Assembly (NCBI RefSeq): GCF_003248515.1
Contig: NZ_QFOB01000005.1
Span: 251,262-315,261 of the forward strand
DNA length: 64,000 nucleotides
From: Sphingomonas sp.
GTDB taxonomy: Bacteria > Pseudomonadota > Alphaproteobacteria > Sphingomonadales > Sphingomonadaceae
Direction of reading: 5' to 3'
A program made the translations under genes and the position numbers. Shown here piece after piece: positions 52,293-61,166 of the stretch (position 1 is the stretch's first letter; each line of letters opens with the position of its first letter). The notes beneath the pieces are model-generated. The model did not search any database. It was not told where the DNA came from and was given only the letters and a program-made list of their open reading frames with translations.

Positions 52293-53597
52293 ATGAATGG
52301 ATTGCTGATCCGCGGAGTTGCCGTGGGGGCGCTTGCCGGGTTGCTGTTCGGCTTCGACACCGCCGTGATCGCGGGCACGACGGAGGGCATACGCAACGCC
52401 TTCGGGCTGGATGCGGCGGGGCTCGGCGTGACCGTTTCCAGCGCCTTGTGGGGGACGCTGGCGGGCGCGTTGCTCGCGGGCGTGCCGGGTGATCGCTATG
52501 GCGCGCGGACGGCTCTGATTTTCATAGCGCTGCTGTATCTCGTTTCGGCGATCGGCTGCCTGTTCGCAGGGAACTGGTGGGCGCTGATCGTCTTCCGGAT
52601 CCTGGCCGGGCTCGCGGTGGGGGCCTCTTCGGTGCTGGCGCCCGTCTATATCGCCGAGATCGCGCCGGCGGACCGGCGCGGCATGCTCGTCGGCGCCTTC
52701 CAGCTCAATGTCGTGCTGGGTATCCTTGTCGCCTATCTCAGCAATGCCGTGGTCACGTCCTTCGCGCTCGGCGCGCTCGACTGGCACGTGAAGTTCGGGG
52801 TGACGGCCCTGCCGGCACTGCTGCTGCTCGTGCTGATGTTCACGATCCCCGATAGCCCGCGCTGGCTGGCCGCCAAGGGGCGGACGGAGCAGGCACGCAC
52901 CGTGCTGCGCGCGCTCGGCACGGCGGATCCCGATGCGGAACTTCTGCGCTACCGCCAGGCGGAGACGGCGGCCACTACCCCCCGACTGAGCTGGGGGCGC
53001 CATCGCCGCCCGATCCTGCTGGCCTTCGCGGTCGCCGGCTTCAACCAGCTTTCGGGCATCAACGCCATTCTCTATTATCTGAACGACATTTTCGCCGCGG
53101 CCGGCTTCGATACGGTATCGGCCGATCGGCAGGCGATCATCATCGGCGCGTGCAACCTGTTCTTCACCGCGCTGGCGCTCACGGTGATCGATCGCGTCGG
53201 CCGCAAGACGTTGCTGCTGGTGGGGGCGGTGGGCGTGACGGCCGCGCTATCCGGCGTGGCGGCGATCTTCCTGAGCAATACGCACCAGGATCTCCTGCTG
53301 TGGCTCCTCATCGCCTTCATCGCTTTCTTCGCGTTCAGCCAGGGGGCGGTGATCTGGGTCTATATCAGCGAGATCTTCCCCACCGACGTGCGCGCGCGCG
53401 GGCAGAGCCTGGGTTCATCGACGCACTGGTTCATGGATGCGATCATCGCCACGGCCTTTCCGCTGGTGGCGCAACATATGCACGGCCTGCCCTTCGCCTT
53501 CTTCGCGGCCTGCATGGCGGTGCAATTCGTGGTGGTCCTGTTCTTCTTCCCGGAGACGAAGAGACGATCGCTCGAGGCGCTCGGGGCGGGGCTGTGA
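52293..53597 (+). CDS. Sugar porter (MFS, SP family)
   Basis: The sugar:H+ symporter has 434 residues and 12 spans. It has the SP signatures LFGFDTAVIAGTTEG, GDRYGARTALI, YIAEIAPADRRGML (PERK-like), IPDSPRWLAAKGR, FNQLSGINAILYYLNDIF and the C-terminal PTDVRARGQS and FPETKRRSLE. These are shared with XylE/GalP/glucose-fructose porters. The next gene is a fructokinase, so fructose or a related hexose is a likely substrate. ATG 52293 after GGGGGAGAG is preferred to the in-frame GTG at 52275. Confidence 0.92.
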   Translation: MNGLLIRGVAVGALAGLLFGFDTAVIAGTTEGIRNAFGLDAAGLGVTVSSALWGTLAGALLAGVPGDRYGARTALIFIALLYLVSAIGCLFAGNWWALIVFRILAGLAVGASSVLAPVYIAEIAPADRRGMLVGAFQLNVVLGILVAYLSNAVVTSFALGALDWHVKFGVTALPALLLLVLMFTIPDSPRWLAAKGRTEQARTVLRALGTADPDAELLRYRQAETAATTPRLSWGRHRRPILLAFAVAGFNQLSGINAILYYLNDIFAAAGFDTVSADRQAIIIGACNLFFTALALTVIDRVGRKTLLLVGAVGVTAALSGVAAIFLSNTHQDLLLWLLIAFIAFFAFSQGAVIWVYISEIFPTDVRARGQSLGSSTHWFMDAIIATAFPLVAQHMHGLPFAFFAACMAVQFVVVLFFFPETKRRSLEALGAGL

Positions 53598-53691
53598 TCC
53601 GGATTCCCCATGCGGCAACGGTGGCGCGTTTCTCGCGTTCGGATTTCTCTTATTTGCCAGCGATCGTCGCGTACGAAGGAGCGAACGAGCC

Positions 53692-54630
53692 ATGACCATG
53701 CCTGCCCCGGCGGCTGCCTCCGTCCGCAACGGGAATGACGTGCCGGAACCGCTCTTTGCCGGTGTCGAGCTTGGGGGAACCAAGACGATCGCCGTGATCG
53801 GGCAGGGCGGGAAGATTCTGGACCGCGTGACGATCCCGACGACCAGGCCGGCCGAGACGCTGGCGGCGACGGCGGAGCAATTGCGATCCTGGTATCGCGA
53901 GCATCGGCCGGCGGCGCTGGGCGTGGCGAGCTTCGGCCCGATCGCGCTGAATGCCCGGCATGGCGAATATGGCCATATGCTCTCGACGCCGAAGGAGGGC
54001 TGGTCCGGCGCGGCGATCGTCGGGCCGCTTGTCGAGGTGATGCCGGTGCCGGTGGCGCTGCATACCGATGTGACGGCGGCCGCGCTCGCCGAAGGGCGGT
54101 GGGGTGCGGCGCGTGGGGTCAGCGATTTCGTCTATGTCACGATCGGCACGGGCATCGGCATGGGCGTGGTGGCCGGGGGCAGGCCCGTAACGGGACGCAT
54201 GCACCCTGAGGCGGGGCATTTGCGCGTCCGCCGGATGGCGGGCGATGGCTTCGCCGGAAATTGTCCGTTCCATGGCGATTGCCTGGAAGGGCTCGCGGCC
54301 GGCCCCGCCATCGCGGCGCGGACGGGAACCAGCGCCAACAAGTTGTCGCCGGAGGATCCGGCGTGGATCCCCGTGGCCGATGCGCTGGCCGAGGGGATGG
54401 TCTCATTGTTCCTGACGCTCTCGTGCGAGCGCGTGATCGTGGGCGGCGGCGTGGGCGTGGGGCAGCCGCATCTGCTGGCTCTGGTGCGCGACCGGATCGG
54501 CGAGAAGCTGGCGGGCTATCTGCCGGACATGGACGAGGCCACGCTCCGGGCCATGATCGTCCATGCCGAAATGGGCGCGGACGCGGGGCCTCTCGGCACG
54601 CTGGAGCTGGCGGCGCTGGCGCGGGGCTGA
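53692..54630 (+). CDS. ROK-family fructokinase
   Basis: The kinase has 312 residues from ATG 53692 (AAGGAG upstream). It has the ATP-phosphate loop GVELGGTKTIAVIG, the catalytic ALHTDVTAAALAEGRWG Asp region and ITIGTGIG-type VTIGTGIGMGVV. The zinc motif GHLRVRR...GDGFAGNCPFHGDCLEG is typical of fructokinase/mannokinase members of the YdhR type. It phosphorylates fructose or mannose taken up by the porter encoded upstream (94-bp gap, likely one operon). Confidence 0.9.
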   Translation: MTMPAPAAASVRNGNDVPEPLFAGVELGGTKTIAVIGQGGKILDRVTIPTTRPAETLAATAEQLRSWYREHRPAALGVASFGPIALNARHGEYGHMLSTPKEGWSGAAIVGPLVEVMPVPVALHTDVTAAALAEGRWGAARGVSDFVYVTIGTGIGMGVVAGGRPVTGRMHPEAGHLRVRRMAGDGFAGNCPFHGDCLEGLAAGPAIAARTGTSANKLSPEDPAWIPVADALAEGMVSLFLTLSCERVIVGGGVGVGQPHLLALVRDRIGEKLAGYLPDMDEATLRAMIVHAEMGADAGPLGTLELAALARG

Positions 54631-54698
54631 CCGGTCGATATCAAAGCCGCCCCGTGCGCCTCACGCGCCGGGCGTGAGATGCTCTCTGGTCGCCGACG

Positions 54699-54851
54699 TC
54701 AGGCGGCCGACCGGCTGCCCGCGATAAGCTTGTTCAGCACCACGATACGATCACGCTCCGCCGCCCAGTCACGGGAGGGCTGTGACTGGATCATCTGCAG
54801 AAGAAGCTGAAGTTCCTTGCGCCATTCGGCGGGATTGAACTCGATCGTCAT
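54699..54851 (-). CDS. Small hypothetical protein (50 residues)
   Basis: A short acidic/basic helical protein (begins MTIEFNPAEWRKELQLLL, later SRDWAAERDRIVVLNKL). It starts at ATG 54851 with a strong GGAGG 7 nt upstream. It has no signal peptide or membrane span. It follows the RMF-like gene on the same strand by 60 bp, suggesting co-transcription. I recognise no family. Its size and helix suggest a binding or regulatory peptide. Confidence 0.6.
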   Translation of the reverse strand: MTIEFNPAEWRKELQLLLQMIQSQPSRDWAAERDRIVVLNKLIAGSRSAA

Positions 54852-54911
54852 GGTGCATCCTCCATCGTTATTTTCGTTACGCGTGGACCGCCCGAACGGA
54901 GCCATTCCTTT

Positions 54912-55103
54912 TCAGGCGTGAGACGGTGTTCCGATAGAGCCCCGATTGGCGAGGGCTGCGTGAAAGCCATCGCGCCAATATTCGTGCAGTGACGGCTCGA
55001 CATGGCTCGGCGGGCAATTGTCGCCCTTCTTCGCGGCGGATGCCCATCCATCCTCGAAGGCATCGATGGCCCGTTCAAGCCCCGCATTGATGTCCATCAC
55101 CAT
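54912..55103 (-). CDS. Small protein resembling ribosome modulation factor
   Basis: The protein has 63 residues from ATG 55103, which lies 8 nt after GGAGGTGGG (ATG 55097 is also possible). The pattern AFEDGWASAAKKGDNCPPSHVEPSLHEYWRDGF (two runs) follows the RMF layout A-x-x-x-G-x-x-A-...-CP-...-W-x-x-G. RMF dimerises 70S ribosomes in stationary phase. Similarity is by eye and partial, so the assignment is tentative. It pairs with the 50-residue gene downstream. Confidence 0.45.
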   Translation of the reverse strand: MVMDINAGLERAIDAFEDGWASAAKKGDNCPPSHVEPSLHEYWRDGFHAALANRGSIGTPSHA

Positions 55104-55592
55104 GACGAGTTCCCACCTCCTCATCGATCCGGACCTTCGCCAGATCGCATTCTCCATTCCCCAGTAACGCAAGCAACCATGGTTGAGTTGCAGTCGGATC
55201 GGGCCGCATCCCGAAACTTTCTTTTTGCCGACAGCGTTCGCATGGAATTTTCATTTAGGAAGAGTCAAGTATAAAGATAGTTAACGCGGCCTATTTACAA
55301 TCTATTAGACGCATCGGGGGCGAAATTACATAACGTAATGTTAGATCCGAATAATGATCCGAATTATATCCAAGACAAGCGGAGGGCGTGGTCGCGATCG
55401 ATTGCCGGAGCCGCGTCGCCGCAGGGGGAGAGCGTGTGGAGGGCGAGCGATCTTCGACGGCCGCGCGCGCCTTCGGCGCCCGGACAGCGGACGGCAGGCG
55501 CGCGACCGGGCGCAGCGTGGAAGGAATGACCGCATCACCGGCCGGAGCATGGCGTGGCTTTTTGCCCGCCCCTTCCGGGCAGGCGCCGGCGA
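55104..55592. other. Intergenic region with short repeats
   Basis: This separates the RMF-like gene from the IclR gene (both minus strand). It contains the tandem GATCCGAAT (55344-55352 and 55356-55364, 12-bp period) and the near-palindrome ACATAACGTAATGT (55327-55340). From about 55200 to 55380 it is AT-rich, so it probably includes the promoter of the small genes. The segment to 55592 is GC-rich with no convincing gene. Confidence 0.4.
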
Positions 55593-56414
55593 TCAGCCGT
55601 CCGCTGCCTCTTCGGGCGGCATCCAGCCTAGCGCGCGGCTGATCGTGGTGGCGGCATCGCGCACGGATGGCGCGAGAATGCGCATCCTTTCCTCGCCCAG
55701 ATAGGCGCTCGGGCTGGCGATGCTGATCGCGGCGACGATCCGGCCGGAAACATCCCGGATCGGCGCCGCGATGGCATGAATGCAGTCGGGCGGAGGCCCT
55801 TGATTGAGGACGGTACGCTCGGCGGTGCTGCGCTGCATGTCCGCGATCCATTGCGGTATGTTGGCGAGGCCGGCAGCCCGCGCGGCGGTTTCCAGAGCGG
55901 CCGGCGAGTCATCCAGCAGCAGCGCCTTGCCCAGGCTCGTTTCCGGCAGGCGGCGGCGGGTGCCCGGGGCGGTGGTGACCGCGACCCGCTCATTGGCCGA
56001 GCTTCTGTGAAGATGGACCGAATAATCGCCGTCGCGGCGCCCCAGAAAGGCGGAGTGGCCGGTTTCGGCGGCGAGATCGTCGAGATGGCGGCGCGCGATC
56101 AGGAGCAGATCGGTCTGCTCCTGCGTGCGGGCGCCAAGCTGGAGCAGCTTGGGGCCGGCATGCACCTCGCCCGAGGTGGAGACCGTGACGAAGCGCCGAT
56201 CCGCGAGCGCCTGCACCAGGCGCCAGGTGGTCGTCTTGGAGAGGCCATATTGGCGGATCAGGGCCGGCATGCGCGTGGGCCGGGCGACGATCAGCTCGAG
56301 CATGTCGAGCCCGCGCTCCAGCGTCTGCGCGCCGGCCGTGCCGCTCTTGCGTTCCTTGCGAACCCCGGGCGCCGCATCGGCGGGCTCGTGGTTCGTGCGG
56401 TCCGATTGCTTCAC
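55593..56414 (-). CDS. IclR-family transcriptional regulator
   Basis: The regulator has 273 residues from GTG 56414 (an upstream GTG at 56483 adds 23 residues). The N-terminal winged helix (TLERGLDMLELIVARPTRMPALIRQYGLSKTTTWRLVQAL in runs) is followed by the IclR effector domain (HSAFLGRRDGDYSVHLHR, SLGKALLLDDSP, CIHAIAAPIRDVSGRIVAAISIASPSA). Members sense small aromatic or sugar-derived acids. It lies downstream of the aldose epimerase gene on the same strand and may regulate the surrounding sugar genes. Confidence 0.9.
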   Translation of the reverse strand: MKQSDRTNHEPADAAPGVRKERKSGTAGAQTLERGLDMLELIVARPTRMPALIRQYGLSKTTTWRLVQALADRRFVTVSTSGEVHAGPKLLQLGARTQEQTDLLLIARRHLDDLAAETGHSAFLGRRDGDYSVHLHRSSANERVAVTTAPGTRRRLPETSLGKALLLDDSPAALETAARAAGLANIPQWIADMQRSTAERTVLNQGPPPDCIHAIAAPIRDVSGRIVAAISIASPSAYLGEERMRILAPSVRDAATTISRALGWMPPEEAADG

Positions 56415-56585
56415 TCTGTCGTCGCTTCCATTGAACGCGAATGCCGATGCGGCCCTATCGCTTATCCGTGCCGCCTCCGCCACGTTCGTTTTGCGTCCGC
56501 GGATCCGTGGCAGCGGGCGCGGATCCGGCCTGATGGGCGCGGCGCGGCGGACGGGCCTGCGATCGCCCGCCCGCCGGCGCCGGGC

Positions 56586-57731
56586 TCAGCGGCCCTGAAC
56601 GGTCAGTTTGTAGATCATCACATGATGATAGGGTTTGCCGGGATCCACGCGCGCGGAGACGAAGGCCGGATGGTTCGGCGCGTCCGGAAACTTCTGCGGC
56701 TCCAGCGCGATGCCGTCGCCCATCCGGTAAAGATGGCCGCCCTTCCCGGGGAAGGCGCCGTCGAGGAAATTGCCGGTGTAGAATTGCACGCCGGGCTCGG
56801 TCGACAGCACTTCGAGCACGCGGCCGGACTGCGGATCTTCCAGGCGGGCGGCGAGGCCGGGCTGCGCCGTCAGCCCCTTGTCGAGCGCGAAATTGTGATC
56901 ATAGCCTTGGCCGAAACGGATCTGCTGATCGTGTCCGTCGCGGATCCCTTCGGCCACGAGGCGGGGCTTGCGGAAATCGAACACCGTGCCCTCCACCGGG
57001 CGAAGCTCGCCCGTGGGGATAAGGCGCGCGTCGACCGGCGTGTAGGCGCGGGCCGGGATCGTCAGAAGATGATTGGTGGTGCCGGCGGGCGCGCCTTCGC
57101 CAGCGAGATTGAAGATGGCGTGATTGGTCATGTTCACGATCGTCGGCTTGTCCGTCGCGGCGCCGAAATCGATGGTGAGCGCATTCTGCTCGTCGAGCGA
57201 ATAGGTGACGGTCACGTCGAGCTTGCCCGGATAGCCCGCTTCCCCGTCCGGACTGGTGAGCGCGAGGACCACCTTCGCGACGGGGCCGCTGGTGGCCGAA
57301 ACGACGCGCCAGAGCTTCTTGTCGAAGCCTGCGCCGCCGCCGTGGAGCGAATTCACCTTGTCGTTGAGGGGAAGGGAATAGCCCGTTCCGTCGAGCGTGA
57401 ATTTGCCGCCGGCGATCCGATTGGCATAACGGCCGACAGTGACGCCGAAATAATTGGGGTGGCTCTCATAGGTGGTGGCATCGTCATAGCCGAGCATCAC
57501 GTCCGCGATCTTTCCGTTGCGATCGGGGCCTTTGAGCGATTGCAGTGTGGCGCCGTACGTCAGGATGCGCGCGGAAACGCCCCTGCCGTTCGAAAGCGTG
57601 AACGCCTCGATCTGGCCGCCGCTCTTTGTCGTGCCGGCGGCCTCGCGGCGCACCTCGGCCGCGCTCGCGGGAGCGGCCGCCGCCACCGTGGCGATCAGCA
57701 GCGCGCATGTGCTCAGGAGAATTCCTCGCAT
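56586..57731 (-). CDS. galM: Exported aldose 1-epimerase
   Basis: The mutarotase interconverts alpha and beta anomers of sugars such as galactose or arabinose. The 381 residues from ATG 57731 (GAGGAGAGG upstream) include a signal peptide (MRGILLSTCALLIATVAAAAPASA), so it acts in the periplasm. It also has YGATLQSLKGPDRNGK, NYFGVTVGRYANRIAGG, NMTNHAIFNLAGEG (catalytic His) and the Glu-bearing LEVLSTEPGVQFYTGNFL. It is divergent from a sugar transporter; a GntR-type operator lies between them. Confidence 0.92.
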   Translation of the reverse strand: MRGILLSTCALLIATVAAAAPASAAEVRREAAGTTKSGGQIEAFTLSNGRGVSARILTYGATLQSLKGPDRNGKIADVMLGYDDATTYESHPNYFGVTVGRYANRIAGGKFTLDGTGYSLPLNDKVNSLHGGGAGFDKKLWRVVSATSGPVAKVVLALTSPDGEAGYPGKLDVTVTYSLDEQNALTIDFGAATDKPTIVNMTNHAIFNLAGEGAPAGTTNHLLTIPARAYTPVDARLIPTGELRPVEGTVFDFRKPRLVAEGIRDGHDQQIRFGQGYDHNFALDKGLTAQPGLAARLEDPQSGRVLEVLSTEPGVQFYTGNFLDGAFPGKGGHLYRMGDGIALEPQKFPDAPNHPAFVSARVDPGKPYHHVMIYKLTVQGR

Positions 57732-57776
57732 AACCTCTCCTCGCGCGTCGACATTGACGCGTCCTCCGGCTCTTTC

Positions 57777-57787
57777 TAGTCCGACAA
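57777..57787. promoter_or_regulatory. TNGTNNNACNA operator between galM and the FHS transporter
   Basis: TAGTCCGACAA exactly fits TNGTNNNACNA, the common site form for FadR-type GntR regulators. A near-identical element (TACTCCGACAA on the opposite strand) lies at 60061-60071 in front of the regulator and the arabinose genes. It sits in the 121-bp divergent promoter region. Confidence 0.5.
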
Positions 57788-57852
57788 AAGAATGAAGGAC
57801 AAGCGAGTGTCGCATCCGGCACCGCAACGAATCGAACAAGGAGTTGGAAAAG

Positions 57853-59148
57853 ATGCCCGCACCGATCCACGCCGCGGCAGGCGCGGGCCATTCCGATCCA
57901 TCGGGGCCGCGTGCCGGCTATGGCGCATCGCTGAGCCTGCTCGCGAGCCTTTTCTTCATGTGGGGCTTCATCACGGTCATCAACGGCACGCTGCTGCCGC
58001 ATCTGCGCAGCGTGTTCGAACTCAGCTATTTCCAGGCGGCGCTGATCGAGAGCGTGTGGTTCATCGCCTATTTCTTCGCCTCCATCCCATCGGCCAAGCT
58101 GATTGAGCGGATCGGTTATCAGAAGGCGCTGGTGACTGGCCTGTGCATCATGGCGGCCGGTGCGCTGGGCATGGTGCTCGCGGCGAGCCTGCCTTCCTAT
58201 GGCGTGACCCTGGTGATGCTGTTCGTGATCGCCAGCGGCATCACGCTGCTGCAGGTGGCCGCCAACCCTTATGTGGCGGTGATCGGGCCGAGCGACACGG
58301 CATCGTCCCGCCTGAACCTTGTGCAGGCGATGAATTCCGCCGGCACGATGCTGGCCCCACTGTTCGGCGCCTATCTGATTCTCGGGCGATCGAAGGGCGG
58401 GCGCGCGGACGCGGGCACCATTCTGAGCCAGGCGGATCGCCTGGCCGATGCCCAGTCGGTCGTGTTGCCTTATGTGCTGGTGGCGTGCGTTCTCGTCGTT
58501 CTGGCGATCGTCATCGCGCGTTTCCCGCTGCCCGCGATCGGCATGGCATCCAGCCGCGTCGCCAAGGAGGAGCGCAAGAAGCACTCGCTCTGGAAGCATC
58601 GCAATCTGGTATTCGGTATTCCGGCGATCTTCATTTATCTGATCGCGGAGATCGGCGTCGGCAATCTGTTCGTGAACTTCGTCAGCCGGCCCGAGATCGG
58701 CAACATGACGACCGAGGCCGCTGGCCGCTACCTCACCTTGCTGTGGGGCGGCATGATGGTCGGGCGTTTTATCGGATCGGCGATGATGCAGAAGGTGCCG
58801 GCGGAACTGGTGCTGGCCGGCTTTTCGATCGGTGCTTTCGTGGTGATGGCGGTCACGGTGATGACGACAGGCCATGTCGCGATGTGGTCGCTGATCCTGG
58901 TCGGCCTGTTCCATTCGATCATGTTCCCGACGATCTTCACGCTCGGCATCCGGGGGCTGGGGCCGCTGACGGAAGAGGGATCGGGCCTGCTCATCATGGC
59001 GATCGCCGGCGGCGCGCTGGTCGCGGTGCAGGGCTGGCTGGCCGACAGCTACGGCCTGCAACACTCCTTCATCCTGACGGCCGTGTGCGAACTCTACGTT
59101 CTGTTTTACGCGCTGTGGGGGGCGAAGCCCACCAACGCGCTGGATTGA
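57853..59148 (+). CDS. Sugar transporter, FHS family (FucP/GluP-like)
   Basis: This MFS sugar:H+ symporter has 431 residues from ATG 57853 (AAGGAG 10 nt upstream; TTG 57844 is alternative). It has FFMWGFITVINGTLLPHL, ESVWFIAYFFASIPSAKLIERIGY (runs), GITLLQVAANPYVAVIG and NLVQAMNSAGTMLAPLFGAYLI. It probably imports L-arabinose or a galactose/fucose-like sugar, in keeping with the arabinofuranosidase and sugar dehydrogenase downstream. Confidence 0.92.
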   Translation: MPAPIHAAAGAGHSDPSGPRAGYGASLSLLASLFFMWGFITVINGTLLPHLRSVFELSYFQAALIESVWFIAYFFASIPSAKLIERIGYQKALVTGLCIMAAGALGMVLAASLPSYGVTLVMLFVIASGITLLQVAANPYVAVIGPSDTASSRLNLVQAMNSAGTMLAPLFGAYLILGRSKGGRADAGTILSQADRLADAQSVVLPYVLVACVLVVLAIVIARFPLPAIGMASSRVAKEERKKHSLWKHRNLVFGIPAIFIYLIAEIGVGNLFVNFVSRPEIGNMTTEAAGRYLTLLWGGMMVGRFIGSAMMQKVPAELVLAGFSIGAFVVMAVTVMTTGHVAMWSLILVGLFHSIMFPTIFTLGIRGLGPLTEEGSGLLIMAIAGGALVAVQGWLADSYGLQHSFILTAVCELYVLFYALWGAKPTNALD

Positions 59149-59229
59149 TCCGCGCCGGCCCGGGCGATGCCTGCCCGGGCCGGCGACATTTCGCGGAGCG
59201 CGGGGGCATCGGGCCTTTCGGCCCGACGA

Positions 59230-59997
59230 TCATTCCATGGAGCTGCGCGTATCCTGGAGCGCGAGCGCGACCAGCGCGCGCATCGCTTCGGCCGCGGCAT
59301 CGGCATCGCCCGCCGCGATCGCTTCATAGACACGGACGTGATCGGGGATGGCGTTGCGCGGCAGCGGCTCCCCGCGCTGCTTGAACACGGTCGTCCAGCT
59401 TACCGCCGCGCCGATGCTGGCGCTGAGCGCGACGATCGCGTCATTGCGCGTCGCGTGCAGGATCGCATGGTGGAAATCGCGGTCCGCCGTCTGGCCCGCA
59501 TCGGTGGCGAGGCTGTGGTGCCGCATCGACGCCAGCGCATCGCGCATGGCCTTCAGATCGGACTTGTCGCGTCGTTCGGCCGCGAAGCGCGCGGCGGCCG
59601 GCTCGATCACCGAGCGCAACTCGAACAGGTCGCGCACGAAATTCATGTGTGGCTGCCCCGAAAAGGCCCAGGCCAGCACTTCCGGATCCAGCAGGTTCCA
59701 GCGCGCGCGCGGCAGGACGCGGGTGCCGGCCTTCGGCTTGCTTTCGACCAGCCCCTTGGCGACGAGCACCTGTATCGCCTCGCGATAGGCGGTGCGGGAG
59801 ACGTCGAGACTCTCGGAAAAGGCGACCTCGCCCTCCAGCCTGTCACCGGGCGCATATTCGCCGCCCACGATCGCGCGGCCAAGCTTGTTGGCGATGGCGC
59901 CGTGAAGCCTGCGGCCCGTGCCGCGCCGGGCGCGGCTGGCCGGTGCTTCGCTGCTGATGTGCCGCAGATCGGCTTCGTCTGTCTTCACGCGCTTCAT
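59230..59997 (-). CDS. FadR-type GntR-family regulator
   Basis: The protein has 255 residues. The winged helix (LGRAIVGGEYAPGDRLEGEVAFSESLDVSRTAYREAIQVLVAKGLVESKPKAGTRV in runs) is followed by a helical FCD effector domain (FELRSVIEPAAARFAAER, ADRDFHHAILHATRNDAIVAL, DHVRVYEAIAAGDADAAAEAMR). Such proteins often repress sugar-acid pathways and respond to a sugar acid. It is divergent from the arabinose gene cluster, with a candidate operator in the shared region. Confidence 0.92.
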   Translation of the reverse strand: MKRVKTDEADLRHISSEAPASRARRGTGRRLHGAIANKLGRAIVGGEYAPGDRLEGEVAFSESLDVSRTAYREAIQVLVAKGLVESKPKAGTRVLPRARWNLLDPEVLAWAFSGQPHMNFVRDLFELRSVIEPAAARFAAERRDKSDLKAMRDALASMRHHSLATDAGQTADRDFHHAILHATRNDAIVALSASIGAAVSWTTVFKQRGEPLPRNAIPDHVRVYEAIAAGDADAAAEAMRALVALALQDTRSSME

Positions 59998-60060
59998 GGA
60001 TCACCATCACTGCAACACTCCGTGGCATCCGGCAATTGCCACTCGCATCATGCTCGCATA

Positions 60061-60071
60061 TTGTCGGAGTA
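60061..60071. promoter_or_regulatory. GntR-type operator between the regulator and the arabinose genes
   Basis: TTGTCGGAGTA reads TACTCCGACAA on the other strand and differs by one base from the site at 57777-57787. It lies in the 167-bp divergent promoter region of the GntR gene and the FAH-family gene, fitting autoregulation and control of the cluster. Confidence 0.5.
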
Positions 60072-60164
60072 ATAGTGCTGCGATCCGCCGTCCGAGCCGG
60101 CTGTTTCGTGCGTGCGGATCGCGCCTTCGGGAAATCGAGGCGATCATTTGAAGAGGGTGATGGA

Positions 60165-61166
60165 ATGAGTCTCAGGTTGCTTCAGCATCGCGCCGAAAGC
60201 GGGCAGCGTTCGGTGATCGCGGCACGCGGGGATCGCGCCTGGTTTGTGCCGGGCGTGGAAAGCGTCCGTGAACTGGCGCTGCGGGCGATCGCCCAGGGCA
60301 TTTCCCTGACGGACGCGATTGCCGCGGCGGGCGAGGGCGATGCGGCGGACCCGGCGGCCGAATATGCGGCCGGCCGTCTGATCGCGCCGATCGACCATGC
60401 CGATGCCGCGCACGTTATCATGACCGGTACGGGCCTGACCCACCTGGGCTCGGCCGAGGGGCGCGACAAGATGCACAAGGCGGCGGCCGCCGCCGAAACG
60501 CAGACGGACAGCATGCGCATGTTCCTGGAAGGGCTGGAGGGGGGCAAGCCCGGTGCCGGGGCGATCGGCCAGCAGCCCGAATGGTTCTACAAGGGCGATG
60601 GTTCGCAACTGGTGGATCCCGCAGCACCCCTGACCATGCCGCCCTGCGCGAAGGATGGCGGCGAGGAACCCGAACTGGCCGGCGTCTATCTGATCGGTGA
60701 TGATGGCACCCCTTATCGGATCGGGTTCGCGCTCGCCAACGAGTTCAGCGATCATGTGACCGAGCGGCACAATTATCTGTGGCTGGCTCACAGCAAGCTG
60801 CGGCAGGCATCGATCGGGCCGGAGCTGCTGGTCGGCGAAACGCCCGCCGATGTGCGCGGCACCAGCCGGATCGTGCGCGATGGCGCGGTGATCTGGGAAA
60901 AGCCCTTCCTGTCGGGCGAGGACAACATGTCCCACAGCATCGCCAATCTGGAGCATCATCACTTCAAATATGATCTGTTCCGCAAGGCCGGCGACGTGCA
61001 TGTCCACTTCTTCGGCACGGCGACGCTTTCGTTCAGCGACGGCATCCGCACCGAGCCCGGCGACGTGTTCGAGATCGAGGCGGCGCCCTTCACGCTGCCG
61101 CTGCGCAATCCGCTGGCGCGCGCGGCGGGCGATGCCAGTGTCCCGGCGACGGTGAAGCCGCTCTGA
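60165..61166 (+). CDS. FAH-superfamily AraD1/GguC-like protein
   Basis: The protein has 333 residues from ATG 60165. The C-terminal FAH fold shows metal-ligand and lid patterns GEEPELAGVYLI, NEFSDHVTERHNYL and LRQASIGPELL. The family (AraD1, GguC) occurs in bacterial L-arabinose and related sugar loci and is thought to act on 2-keto-3-deoxy sugar acids. The exact step is not settled. It is coupled (TGATG) to the dehydrogenase gene, supporting a joint pathway. Confidence 0.8.
   Translation: MSLRLLQHRAESGQRSVIAARGDRAWFVPGVESVRELALRAIAQGISLTDAIAAAGEGDAADPAAEYAAGRLIAPIDHADAAHVIMTGTGLTHLGSAEGRDKMHKAAAAAETQTDSMRMFLEGLEGGKPGAGAIGQQPEWFYKGDGSQLVDPAAPLTMPPCAKDGGEEPELAGVYLIGDDGTPYRIGFALANEFSDHVTERHNYLWLAHSKLRQASIGPELLVGETPADVRGTSRIVRDGAVIWEKPFLSGEDNMSHSIANLEHHHFKYDLFRKAGDVHVHFFGTATLSFSDGIRTEPGDVFEIEAAPFTLPLRNPLARAAGDASVPATVKPL

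Noticed and set aside
55776..57779. 667-codon open frame on the plus strand
   Set aside because: It is antisense to the IclR and galM genes, which both show full domain motifs. The translation is low-complexity and has no recognisable domain.
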